A DNA stretch of 37,297 bases from an uncultured Eubacteriales bacterium (GTDB taxonomy: Bacteria > Bacillota > Clostridia > Oscillospirales > Acutalibacteraceae), in contig CAKSFK010000021.1 of assembly GCA_934454655.1 (NCBI GenBank), forward strand, positions 1-37,297, in the 5' to 3' direction. The position numbers and the translations under genes were made by a program. Of this stretch, positions 16,041 to 23,270 are shown in pieces. Position 1 is the first letter of the stretch, and each line of letters begins with the position of its first letter. The notes beneath the pieces are model-generated. The model did no database searches. It was given only the letters and a program-made list of their open reading frames with translations, and had not been told where the DNA came from.

Positions 16041-16513
16041 TTAAATTCGGTATAATGTTTTCTCTGTTTCATACAGCGGCTCGGCTGTGGGGTCGGGATA
16101 ATCCGTAATATTTATAATTTTTAATTTTCTTTCGGCGGCTGTTTTTAAAATGCCCGCCGATTTATTTTTGAAGTTTGTTATAAGACCCTCGCACCTGTCG
16201 AGCATTATCCTGTCTTTTTCCACGGGGTTATATCCCGGTAATTTCTCCTCTTCAAAGCAATGAACGGACGGGTTACTGTAATATATCAGATTCGGGTGCT
16301 TATATTCAATAAACGGGGTGTAAAGATTTATGCGGACGTTGTATTTTTTTTAAGTGAGTTTAGTATATAGACCGAAAAGGTCTGCAAGCTTCCCGAATTG
16401 CGTATATAAAAAGTGTCCGCTCCGTTTTTCTCAATCATTTCAACTATGGCGTATTTTACAAGCAGCGATCTTTTCCCGCGGGGACATTCGTCAGACGCAA
16501 TTAAAACATTCAT
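16041..16513 (-). pseudogene. Frameshifted SLOG/DUF1273-like gene (about 157 residues if repaired)
   Basis: Two adjacent reading frames on the minus strand form one protein if one A is added, or re-read, in the A8 run at 16344-16351. The first part begins MNVLIASDECPRGKR at the ATG 16513 (AGGAG eight bases upstream; a GTG at 16522 is in frame) and reaches codon 54 plus KKN. The second continues from KYNVRINLYTP to a stop at 16041. The joined protein has GADTFYIRNSG and, near the end, LDRCEGLITNFKNKSAGI then KLKIINI, a pattern like small SLOG-superfamily Rossmann proteins of Clostridia. It may be a recent pseudogene, a programmed -1 shift on A_AAA_AAT, or a homopolymer error. The family call is from pattern memory and tentative. 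Confidence 0.6.
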
Positions 16514-16542
16514 ACCGTTCACTCCTGTTTTGATATATTGTT

Positions 16543-16571
16543 ATTCTACAACACTTGTGTTCATTTTTCAA
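16543..16571 (-). promoter_or_regulatory. Promoter for the SLOG-like gene
   Basis: On the minus strand: TTGAAA (16566-16571), a 17-bp spacer and TAGAAT (16543-16548). The palindrome at 16550-16561 fills most of the spacer. Confidence 0.6.
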
Positions 16572-16582
16572 CATTTTTGTTG
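16550..16582. promoter_or_regulatory. Candidate operator between the SLOG-like and XRE genes
   Basis: Two inverted repeats lie close together: AACAC-TT-GTGTT (16550-16561) and CAAC-N6-GTTG (16569-16582). Both are built of ACAA/TTGT-type half-sites. They sit in the divergent intergenic region over the minus-strand promoter, where the neighbouring XRE protein would be expected to bind. Confidence 0.45.
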
Positions 16583-16616
16583 TAAAAGGAAATAATATAT
16601 TTGCGGGGTGACTGCA

Positions 16617-16835
16617 ATGTATTATAATGAAAAATTACAATATGAAAGAGAATCGCGTAATCTGACTCAAAAAGAGGTTGCCGAACATCTGGGAATAAAG
16701 CAGCAACAGTACGCAAGATACGAAAAGGGAATTAATCTTTTGCCGATAACGCATTTAAAGACAATATGCGCTCTTTTAAACGTTTCGGCGGACTATATTC
16801 TGGGTCTGCCGCAGATGCCGTATCCTAAAGAATAA
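16617..16835 (+). CDS. Small XRE-family HTH transcriptional regulator
   Basis: A 72-residue protein made almost wholly of one Cro/C1-type helix-turn-helix: RESRNLTQKEVAEHLGIKQQ is followed by YARYEKGINLLPITHLKTIC and a closing LNVSADYILGLP. There is no effector domain. I chose the ATG at 16617 with GGGGTGA upstream; a GTG at 16608 lies inside that site. It is divergent from the SLOG-like gene across about 100 bp that hold paired inverted repeats, so autoregulation and control of that neighbour are likely. It could also act elsewhere. Proteins of this size are common both on chromosomes and in mobile elements, and no mobile genes are nearby. Confidence 0.9.
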   Translation: MYYNEKLQYERESRNLTQKEVAEHLGIKQQQYARYEKGINLLPITHLKTICALLNVSADYILGLPQMPYPKE

Positions 16836-16843
16836 AATAACAG

Positions 16844-16872
16844 TGGAAAAATGCGCGCAAATGTTGTATAAT
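16844..16872 (+). promoter_or_regulatory. Promoter for lemA
   Basis: TGGAAA (16844-16849), a 17-bp spacer and a consensus TATAAT (16867-16872). Confidence 0.6.
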
Positions 16873-16924
16873 TAAAAGAGTGTAACGTAACGTGCATAAT
16901 AAATCCGAGAGGATGAAAGTTAAA

Positions 16925-17497
16925 ATGAAGAAAAAAGGTTTAATTATTGCGGTTGTAATTCTTGCGGTCATAGGTATAATCGTAGGTATGATTGCGGGCT
17001 CTTACAACGGTCTTGTTGAAAAACGCGAGCAGGTTGACAACGCTCAGTCCGTAATTTCCACGCAGCTGCAGCGCCGTGCCGACCTTATACCGAACTTTGT
17101 CGCTACGGTAAAGGGATATTCCGATTATGAGCAGAAGACCTATACCGCCGTTACCGAGGCGCGTTCTGCCGTTTCGGGGGCTAAAACCGCAGGCGATCAG
17201 TCAAAAGCCGCGGAACAGCTGGAAAGCGCAATATCCGTTTGGGTGAACGCCGTTACAGAGGCTTACCCCGAACTTAAGGCAAACGAGCAGTACAGAGCCT
17301 TGCAGGATGAGCTTGCGGGTACGGAAAACCGAGTTGCAACCGCGAGAAACGATTACAACGAAGCCGCTAAAGAGTACAATGTGGCAATAAAGAAATTCCC
17401 GAAGAATATTATTGCGGGAATGTTCGGTTTTGAAAAGGCAGATTATTTTGAGGCTCAGTCGGGAACGGAAAATGTTCCGCAGGTAAGCTTTGAATGA
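16925..17497 (+). CDS. lemA: LemA family protein
   Basis: A 190-residue membrane-anchored protein: a positive KKK start and one hydrophobic helix (about residues 5-25) precede a long helical domain. The LemA signature NGLVEKREQVDNAQSVISTQ and LQRRADLIPNFVATVKGY is clear, with the usual Asn/Tyr-rich C-terminal helix ending in an FP...IAGMFGF segment. The ATG at 16925 leaves GAGAGG 12 bases upstream; in-frame starts at 16913 (ATG) and 16892 (GTG) are possible. It overlaps or abuts the TPM-domain gene, a pairing frequent in bacteria. The molecular role of LemA is unknown; a link to envelope quality control or stress is suggested by its usual neighbours. Confidence 0.93.
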   Translation: MKKKGLIIAVVILAVIGIIVGMIAGSYNGLVEKREQVDNAQSVISTQLQRRADLIPNFVATVKGYSDYEQKTYTAVTEARSAVSGAKTAGDQSKAAEQLESAISVWVNAVTEAYPELKANEQYRALQDELAGTENRVATARNDYNEAAKEYNVAIKKFPKNIIAGMFGFEKADYFEAQSGTENVPQVSFE

Positions 17498-17501
17498 GCG
17501 T

Positions 17502-18272
17502 ATGAAGAAAATAGCAGTATTATGCCTTGGCATTGCCGCCCTGTTTTCGCTTACGGTTGCGGCGGCGGGCTACCCGAAACCGACGCAAAGCTTTTTTGTT
17601 GATGACTTTGCGGACGTTATCGATGAGGCGGACGAGAACGAGATACTGTCCCGCGCGGCGGCGCTTGAGGAAAAAACCACCGCGCAGGTGGTAGTTGTAA
17701 CGGTTGAGAGTCTTGACGGCGCGGACCCGGCGGAATATGCGCTGAAGCTGGGCAGAGAGTGGGGCGTCGGTCAGAAAAAGAAGAACAACGGTGTTGTTAT
17801 TCTGCTGTCCGAAGGCGACCGCAGGGTGCAAATTGCGGTCGGAAACGGTCTTGAGGGCGCCTTGCCCGACAGCAAGACCGGGGCGATAATTGATAAATAC
17901 GGATATGATCACCTAAAGCAGAACAATTTTTCAAAGGGTCTGCTTGAGATTTCAAAAGCCGTTATAAACGAGGTCTATATTGAATACGGGGAAGAGCCCG
18001 AAGAGGGATATACCCCGATAGACGCTTACGAAAATGAGGACGACATAGGCGAGGTTGTTGTTTCCTGGATAGTTATGATTGCGGCGGTAATACTGTTTTC
18101 ATTGGTATTCGGGCGGCGACACCGCAGATTTTTCTGGTTCGGCGGCGGTCCGGGCGGCTTTGGCGGTTTCGGCGGCTTTTCCGGCGGGTCGGGCGGTGGA
18201 TTTTCCGGTGGCGGTGGATTTTCCGGTGGCGGCGGCTCTTTCGGGGGCGGCGGCGCAGGAAGAGGATTTTAG
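17502..18272 (+). CDS. TPM-domain (YgcG-like) membrane protein with a glycine-rich tail
   Basis: About 256 residues: an N-terminal signal peptide (MKKIAVLCLGIAALF...), an extracytoplasmic TPM domain (roughly residues 30-150, FVDDFADVID, TTAQVVVVTVESLDG, GVVILLSEGDRR, VGNGLEGALPD), an acidic linker, one transmembrane helix (VVVSWIVMIAAVILF) and a tail of almost pure Gly/Phe/Ser. This is the standard YgcG architecture. TPM domains have been linked to phosphatase activity and photosystem repair in plants; the bacterial role is unclear. The ATG at 17502 is four bases after the lemA stop; an in-frame TTG at 17490 would overlap lemA. The LemA-TPM pair probably works together at the membrane. Confidence 0.92.
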   Translation: MKKIAVLCLGIAALFSLTVAAAGYPKPTQSFFVDDFADVIDEADENEILSRAAALEEKTTAQVVVVTVESLDGADPAEYALKLGREWGVGQKKKNNGVVILLSEGDRRVQIAVGNGLEGALPDSKTGAIIDKYGYDHLKQNNFSKGLLEISKAVINEVYIEYGEEPEEGYTPIDAYENEDDIGEVVVSWIVMIAAVILFSLVFGRRHRRFFWFGGGPGGFGGFGGFSGGSGGGFSGGGGFSGGGGSFGGGGAGRGF

Positions 18273-18293
18273 TTTTTAAGGGAGGTTTTTTCG

Positions 18294-19397
18294 GTGTCTT
18301 ACAATTTCGGAGACAAGGATTACGGCGATTATTTTAAAGCGCTTGAAACAAACCTTACCGAAAAGCACGAAAAACCCCGTGCGGAAACAAATCAGCCAAA
18401 GAAGTCCGACCGCCGTTACAGGGTTATAAGAATTAGACCCATACCCGTTATATGCGTGGCGGCAGCCGCCGCGGTAATTATAACTTCAGCCGCAGTAATA
18501 AAAACAAAGGCGGGCGGTAAAAACGCGGGCTTAGCACACAGGGTCGAGAGCGCGGATACAGCCGAACCCCGGGCAGGTATAACCAAAGCGCCCGTGTTTA
18601 ACGAAACCGCCGCAACGGCGGATTTTCCTGCCGATAACGACTGTGCGGGCGGAATAGTTGTAAACACAACCACACGCGAGATTACCGCGCAGAAAAATCC
18701 GCACGAGCGGCTGTACCCCGCGTCTACCACAAAGATTATGACGGTGCTTGTAGCGGCGGAAAATATTAAAAACTTCAACGATACCTTTACAATGTCGCTT
18801 GATATAACCGATCCGCTCTATATCGCCGAGGCTACCGTTGCGGGCTTTTCAAGCGGCGAGCAGATAACAATGACCGACCTGCTGTACGGCACGATACTTC
18901 CGTCCGGTGCAGACGCCGCAACGGCACTTGCAATAAAAACTGCCGGCAGTGAGACGGCTTTTGCCGAGCTTATGAACAAAAAGGTTAAAGAACTCGGTCT
19001 TAAGGACACTAACTTTACAAACTGTACCGGGCTTTTTGACGCCGACCAGTACACCACCGCCTATGATTTAGCGTTGATACTTGAGGCGGCGCTTAAAATT
19101 CCGATTTGCAAAAAGGTGCTTTCAACCTATCAGTACACCACGCGTAAAACCGAACAGCACCCAAACGGTATTCCGCTTTCAAGCACGCTGTTCAATTATA
19201 TGTACGGCACAGAACCGGGAACCGCAACAATTATGGGCGGTAAAACAGGCTTTGTGAATGAATCGGGCTACTGCATCGCAAGCTACGGCACAAATGACGA
19301 AAACGGAAACGAATATATTGCGGTAACGCTTAAAAATTCATCACGCTGGCCGGCGTTTAACGGACAGATAGAGCTTTATAAGCAGTTTGCGAAATGA
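18294..19397 (+). CDS. D-alanyl-D-alanine carboxypeptidase-like protein (peptidase S11) with cytoplasmic N-terminal extension
   Basis: A 367-residue penicillin-binding protein that would trim the terminal D-Ala from peptidoglycan stem peptides. It starts at GTG 18294, with GGGAGG about nine bases upstream. Unlike typical DacA/DacF it lacks a cleavable signal: about 48 charged residues precede a signal-anchor helix (about 49-69). The catalytic SxxK is STTK at 144-147 and KTG is at 317-319. The second motif, normally SGN, reads SGA at 204-206. The chain ends soon after the transpeptidase-like domain, so the C-terminal PBP5 beta domain and amphipathic anchor are absent. It lies 21 bp after the TPM gene and may be cotranscribed. 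Whether it is a fully active carboxypeptidase is uncertain because of the SGA motif. Confidence 0.9.
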   Translation: MSYNFGDKDYGDYFKALETNLTEKHEKPRAETNQPKKSDRRYRVIRIRPIPVICVAAAAAVIITSAAVIKTKAGGKNAGLAHRVESADTAEPRAGITKAPVFNETAATADFPADNDCAGGIVVNTTTREITAQKNPHERLYPASTTKIMTVLVAAENIKNFNDTFTMSLDITDPLYIAEATVAGFSSGEQITMTDLLYGTILPSGADAATALAIKTAGSETAFAELMNKKVKELGLKDTNFTNCTGLFDADQYTTAYDLALILEAALKIPICKKVLSTYQYTTRKTEQHPNGIPLSSTLFNYMYGTEPGTATIMGGKTGFVNESGYCIASYGTNDENGNEYIAVTLKNSSRWPAFNGQIELYKQFAK

Positions 19398-19442
19398 TTT
19401 TTTCGGAACAAATTAATACCCCCTGATACATTTTAGCATAAG

Positions 19443-19487
19443 AAAAAGGTAGATACATAGTGGTTTTCTATGTGTCTACCTTTATTT
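19443..19487. terminator. Bidirectional terminator between the S11 and asparagine synthase genes
   Basis: A 16-bp stem (19445-19460 with 19468-19483, one G-T pair) and a 7-base loop, with T-runs on both strands. It lies between convergent genes and serves both. Confidence 0.85.
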
Positions 19488-19517
19488 TACTATTGCACTG
19501 AACCGGTGGTTTTAATT

Positions 19518-21356
19518 TTAAGCCTCTGCAAAATACTGTTTGTACCAAATCAGGAATGTGTACACCGTCCATATCTTTCGGCTGTTGTCCGTCTTGCCCG
19601 CACGGTGGTTATCAAGCAGGGCAACCAACTTTTCGGTGTTGAAGAATTTTTCTGCTGTCGCCCCCGTGAACTGTTCCTTAACCGTATTGTAGTACTTATC
19701 TTCTTTAAGCCACACCCTTATCGGCACGGGGAAGCCCAGCTTGTCCTTTTCGGCGGTAAGTTTCGGCAGTGTCTTTTCCGCCGCTTTTCTGAGCGCCAGC
19801 TTTGTGGTCTTGGTGTTTACCCTGCAATTAAGCGGTATGGTTTCGGCAAGCTCCATCACCTTTTTATCAAGAAACGGCACGCGAAGCTCCAGTGAATTTG
19901 CCATACTGGTCTTATCGGCTTTAAGAAGGATATCGCCCATAAGCCACATATTAATATCGAGGTACTGCATTTTTGTTATGTCGTCCTTATCGCTGACCTC
20001 GTCGTAAAATTTACTGCAAATCAACTGCGGCGATACGGCTTTCTTTGCGGTTTCGCTTTTTAAAAGCGCGTTCCGCTCCTTTGTGCTGAAAATAGACGCA
20101 TTGCCTATAAAGCGCTCCTCAATTGTTTTGCCGCGGCGTACAAGGTAGTTTATTCCGTGCTTTTGCGGCAGATGCTCGCATATTTTGGAAATAACGCGGC
20201 GAATACCGAAGGGAAGCTTATCGTAAGCGGTGAGCGTTATCGGTTCTTGGTAAATGCGGTAGCCGCCGAAGAGCTCGTCCGCACCCTCGCCCGACATTAC
20301 AACCTTAACGTATTTGCTCGCAAGCTCGCTCACAAAATAAAGCGCTATTGCGGCAGGGTCGGCAAGCGGCTCGTCCATATGGTACTGAATTTTCGGGAAA
20401 GTACCCCAATATTCTTCGGGCGTAATTATTTTGGAAATGTTTTCAACGCCTATTGTATCGGCAAATTTTTTTGCAAAATGTATTTCGTTGTAGCGGTCGC
20501 CGTCGGGGCTATCAAAGCCCACGGTAAAGGTTTTATCAACATTTGCCGCCTCGGCAATATAGCTTGAATCAATACCGCTTGAAAGAAAAGAGCCAACTTC
20601 AACATCTGCTATCTTGTGCGCCGCAACCGATTCACGCACGGCTTTATCCGTAAGGTCGGCAAAGTATTCAAGCACGCCGTCCTGCGCGTTGAAATCGGGC
20701 TTAAAATAGCGTGTTTTCTTCATTTCGCCGTTTTTAAAGGTAAAGTAATGCGCAGGCGGAAGCTTGTAAACGTCCTTGAAAAACGTTTCCTCGGTGGGGG
20801 AATACTGGAACGAAAGGTAGTGTGCCAGCGCGTCCTCGTTAAGCTCCTTTTTAAAATCGGGGTGCTCAAGGAATGATTTTATCTCCGAACCGAAAATAAA
20901 GCTTTCACCCATAAATGTATAATAAAAAGGCTTTATTCCGAACATATCACGCGCGGCAAAGAGCGAGCGGTCGCGGCGGTCGAAAATAACAAACGCAAAC
21001 ATTCCGCGAAGGCGCGGTACCATAGCTTCTCCCCACTCCTCAAAACCGTGGAGAAGCACCTCGCTGTCTGAATTATTTGCAAAAATGTGACCCTTTTCGA
21101 GCAGCTCCGCGCGCAGCTCTTTAAAATTATATATCTCACCGTTAAACACAAGCACAAGGGACTTGTCCTCGTTGAACATGGGCTGACCGCCCTCGGCAAG
21201 GTCTATAATGCTGAGCCTTCTGAAGCCCAGCGCAATGTCGGTATCTACAAACTGACCCGATGCGTCAGGCCCTCTGTGAACTATTCTGTCCATCATCCGC
21301 CCGAGTACCGTGCCGTCGTCGTTTATAAAATTTGTAAAGCCGGTAAAGCCACACAT
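19518..21356 (-). CDS. asnB: Asparagine synthase (glutamine-hydrolysing)
   Basis: A 612-residue cytoplasmic enzyme that makes asparagine from aspartate, glutamine and ATP. Cys2 of MCGFTGF is the N-terminal glutaminase nucleophile, with RLSIIDL and FNGEIYNF completing that domain. The synthetase domain has the PP-loop SSGIDSS at 259-265, then the downstream GEGADELFGGY motif. A related role, amidating peptidoglycan or cell-envelope precursors, is known for some AsnB-family proteins in Firmicutes and cannot be excluded. The ATG has AAGGAG ten bases upstream. It is collinear with the Gx transporter gene 40 bp upstream, but that gap holds its own -10 boxes. Confidence 0.95.
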   Translation of the reverse strand: MCGFTGFTNFINDDGTVLGRMMDRIVHRGPDASGQFVDTDIALGFRRLSIIDLAEGGQPMFNEDKSLVLVFNGEIYNFKELRAELLEKGHIFANNSDSEVLLHGFEEWGEAMVPRLRGMFAFVIFDRRDRSLFAARDMFGIKPFYYTFMGESFIFGSEIKSFLEHPDFKKELNEDALAHYLSFQYSPTEETFFKDVYKLPPAHYFTFKNGEMKKTRYFKPDFNAQDGVLEYFADLTDKAVRESVAAHKIADVEVGSFLSSGIDSSYIAEAANVDKTFTVGFDSPDGDRYNEIHFAKKFADTIGVENISKIITPEEYWGTFPKIQYHMDEPLADPAAIALYFVSELASKYVKVVMSGEGADELFGGYRIYQEPITLTAYDKLPFGIRRVISKICEHLPQKHGINYLVRRGKTIEERFIGNASIFSTKERNALLKSETAKKAVSPQLICSKFYDEVSDKDDITKMQYLDINMWLMGDILLKADKTSMANSLELRVPFLDKKVMELAETIPLNCRVNTKTTKLALRKAAEKTLPKLTAEKDKLGFPVPIRVWLKEDKYYNTVKEQFTGATAEKFFNTEKLVALLDNHRAGKTDNSRKIWTVYTFLIWYKQYFAEA

Positions 21357-21388
21357 AAGAAAACCGCTCCTTATAGAATATTATACCT

Positions 21389-21417
21389 ATTATACACTAT
21401 AAATTAAGTTTTGTCTT
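21389..21417 (-). promoter_or_regulatory. Weak promoter candidate for asnB
   Basis: On the minus strand: AAGACA (21412-21417), a 17-bp spacer and TATAAT (21389-21394). A second TATAAT lies at 21380-21385. The -35 falls inside the end of the Gx transporter gene. Confidence 0.4.
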
Positions 21418-21891
21418 TACTTTTTTAAAAATAATTAAAGATATTATTCCCACAGCCCCGCCGAAGATAAGCGCGGCTGTAAGCAGAAAGGGAAGATAAT
21501 ACCAAACTCCCCGCCCGAAAATGAGGCTTGCAACAAAAATCTGGGTTATGTTATGCGCTGCCGCGCCCGCAATGCCGAAGCCTGCGGCGGTAACCGATTT
21601 TAAACGCGATATCAAAAAGGAAACAAGCAGGGAAACAATACCCGCAGTAAGAGAAAACAGCAGTGAAAACGGCGTCGAGAAAAGGAGGGCGGTCAGCATT
21701 ATCCTTGCGGTGTTGACAAGCAGTGCGCCCTTAAAATCGTTGTTTAAAAGCAGAATAAGGCACACCGAGTTTGCAATGCCCGGTTTAATGCCGGGTGCTA
21801 TGAAAGAAAGGGGAAAAAGATTTTCAATATATCCGAATATCATCGCAGTCGCGGTCAATATTCCGTAAAGCGCAATTTTTCCGTGTTTCAT
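21397..21891 (-). CDS. Gx transporter family protein (heptaprenyl diphosphate synthase component I-like, PF07456)
   Basis: A 164-residue membrane protein of about five helices. Family features include the ENLFPLSFIAPGIKPGIAN segment, then the long hydrophobic block and the AGAAAHNITQIFVA helix. The family is named for heptaprenyl diphosphate synthase component I, but it resembles an ECF-type substrate-binding subunit, and a transport role is likely. It overlaps the NusG-II gene by 4 bp (ATGA), so the two are coupled. The NusG-II/Gx/ApbE set occurs together in many Firmicutes, often near quinone or FMN-dependent membrane redox genes, which suggests a shared flavin- or quinone-linked job. Confidence 0.85.
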   Translation of the reverse strand: MKHGKIALYGILTATAMIFGYIENLFPLSFIAPGIKPGIANSVCLILLLNNDFKGALLVNTARIMLTALLFSTPFSLLFSLTAGIVSLLVSFLISRLKSVTAAGFGIAGAAAHNITQIFVASLIFGRGVWYYLPFLLTAALIFGGAVGIISLIIFKKVKTKLNL

Positions 21892-22214
21892 TTTATCTCC
21901 GCCGTAACTTTTTCGGGCAGGCAGACAATGCTCTCGCCCTTTTTTCTTATTTCCCCGGTCTTAACGCATATCTGATTTTTGCAGTCTGCGCTGACCATTG
22001 TGACTCCGCCGTTTTTTATTCTGACCGTGTTGGCTTTAAGCGTTACGGTTCTGTTCACATAAAGCGAGCCCGAATAAACCGTTTTTCCGTTCTCCGTTAT
22101 TGTCACGGTTTCGCCGCCGACGGTTGCTCCGAACATAAAAAATGATAGCAGTGCCGAACACAAAACAGCAAAAGCAATAATAAAATCGCCTTTTTTCAGT
22201 AATTTTGACGTCAT
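21888..22214 (-). CDS. NusG domain II-containing membrane-anchored protein (PF07009)
   Basis: A 108-residue protein with a short basic start, one N-terminal transmembrane helix (about residues 10-28) and an extracytoplasmic beta domain. It has the family segment ADCKNQICVKTGEI followed by IVCLPEKV, giving three cysteines. The ATG at 22214 is supported by GGGAGG five bases upstream; an in-frame start at 22292 would read through the divergent promoter region. Although named after a NusG insert, these are exported small proteins, not transcription factors. Translationally coupled to the Gx transporter, it is divergent from apbE. Confidence 0.88.
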   Translation of the reverse strand: MTSKLLKKGDFIIAFAVLCSALLSFFMFGATVGGETVTITENGKTVYSGSLYVNRTVTLKANTVRIKNGGVTMVSADCKNQICVKTGEIRKKGESIVCLPEKVTAEIK

Positions 22215-22271
22215 AATTGCCTCCCGAAAGTAAATTTTTTTAAAAATCGGGCTTTTTAATTTTAACACATC

Positions 22272-22310
22272 TTTACAAAAAAAGAAAGACATTGTATAAT
22301 AAAAGCTATG
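22272..22310 (+). promoter_or_regulatory. apbE promoter giving an apparently leaderless mRNA
   Basis: TTTACA (22272-22277), a 17-bp spacer and TATAAT (22295-22300). The ATG starts at 22308, only seven bases after the -10, so transcription should begin at or beside the A of the start codon. No ribosome site precedes the ATG. Confidence 0.75.
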
Positions 22311-23264
22311 AGTAAAAGAACAACGCTACCGTTATGCCTTGTGTTGCTGGTGCTTTGCGGATGCGCGGGCAACGGCACAGACAAGCTTAATAAACAAACA
22401 CGCTTTTTGCTTGATACCGTATGCACCGTTTCGGCCGACTGCGACGACGAAACCCTGAACGGTGCTTTTGCGCTTTGCGAAAAGCTTGAAAAGACCTTAA
22501 GCCGAACGAACGGCGAAAGTGATGTTTCAAGGATTAATAATTCGGACGGATTTACCGATGTGTCCGATGAAACACGTTTTTTGATTGAGCGCTCGCTTTA
22601 TTATTCGGAGGTTTCGGGCGGCAAGTTTGATATTACGATATGTCCCGTATCACAGCTTTGGGATTTTAAAAATCAGGTAATTCCGAGCCGCGAGGAAATA
22701 GCCGAGGCGCTTAAAAATGTTGATTATCACAGCGTCAGGGTAAGCGAGAACGGCGTTTCGGCAGGCGGCAGAAAAATTGATCTGGGCGCAATTGCAAAGG
22801 GCTATATTGCCGACAGGCTTGCGGAATATTTTAAGGAAAAGGGCGTAGGTCGGGCAATTGTAAACCTCGGAGGGAACGTTAAAACGGTGGGCGAATTTAC
22901 CGTGGGAATTAAAAAACCGTTTGAAAACGAAACCGTTGCAACCGTTAAGCTGAACGGAAAAAGTGCCGCCACGTCCGGCATATACGAAAGGTATATTGAA
23001 AAGGACGGTAAAATTTATCACCACATTCTGGACCCCGAAACGGGGTACGGCGTCGAGAATGAGCTGGCGTCCGTCACGGTTATAGGGGACAGCTCCTGCG
23101 ACTGCGACGCGCTTTCAACCGTTTGTATGCTTGTGGGGACAGAACGTGCCGCCAAAATTTTAAAGAAAAACAATGCTGAGGCGGTATTTATTGACCGCGG
23201 CGGCAAAATAACCCTTACGCAGGGCTTGTACCGCGAAAACGACAAAATATATTTTAAGAGGTAA
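22308..23264 (+). CDS. apbE: FAD:protein FMN transferase (ApbE), lipoprotein
   Basis: Membrane-anchored enzyme that transfers FMN from FAD to a Thr/Ser of partner proteins outside the cytoplasm. The 318 residues include a lipobox LCGC with the modified Cys at about residue 19. Family motifs follow: FLLDTVCTVSA, an IDLGAIAKGYIADR flavin/metal segment, VNLGGNVKTVG, and YHHILDPETGYGVENELASVTV with a late Asp/Ser metal site (DALSTVCML). The ATG is fixed by the lipoprotein signal: no later Met would keep it. There is no ribosome site. It is divergent from the NusG-II/Gx pair and lies only 6 bp before secA, with no promoter seen between, so readthrough into secA is likely. No FMN-binding acceptor protein is visible in the window. 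Confidence 0.93.
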   Translation: MSKRTTLPLCLVLLVLCGCAGNGTDKLNKQTRFLLDTVCTVSADCDDETLNGAFALCEKLEKTLSRTNGESDVSRINNSDGFTDVSDETRFLIERSLYYSEVSGGKFDITICPVSQLWDFKNQVIPSREEIAEALKNVDYHSVRVSENGVSAGGRKIDLGAIAKGYIADRLAEYFKEKGVGRAIVNLGGNVKTVGEFTVGIKKPFENETVATVKLNGKSAATSGIYERYIEKDGKIYHHILDPETGYGVENELASVTVIGDSSCDCDALSTVCMLVGTERAAKILKKNNAEAVFIDRGGKITLTQGLYRENDKIYFKR

Positions 23265-23270
23265 TTTAAG

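Noticed and set aside
18150..18270. Repetitive GGC/TTC-rich DNA that might be a tandem repeat or CRISPR-like
   Set aside because: It is in-frame coding sequence for the Gly/Phe/Ser tail; repeats are short, irregular and without spacers.
20560..20600. SSGIDSS rather than the usual SGGxDS in the asparagine synthase PP-loop
   Set aside because: The key Gly, Asp and Ser are kept, and variation at this position is tolerated in the family, so it is not evidence of inactivity.
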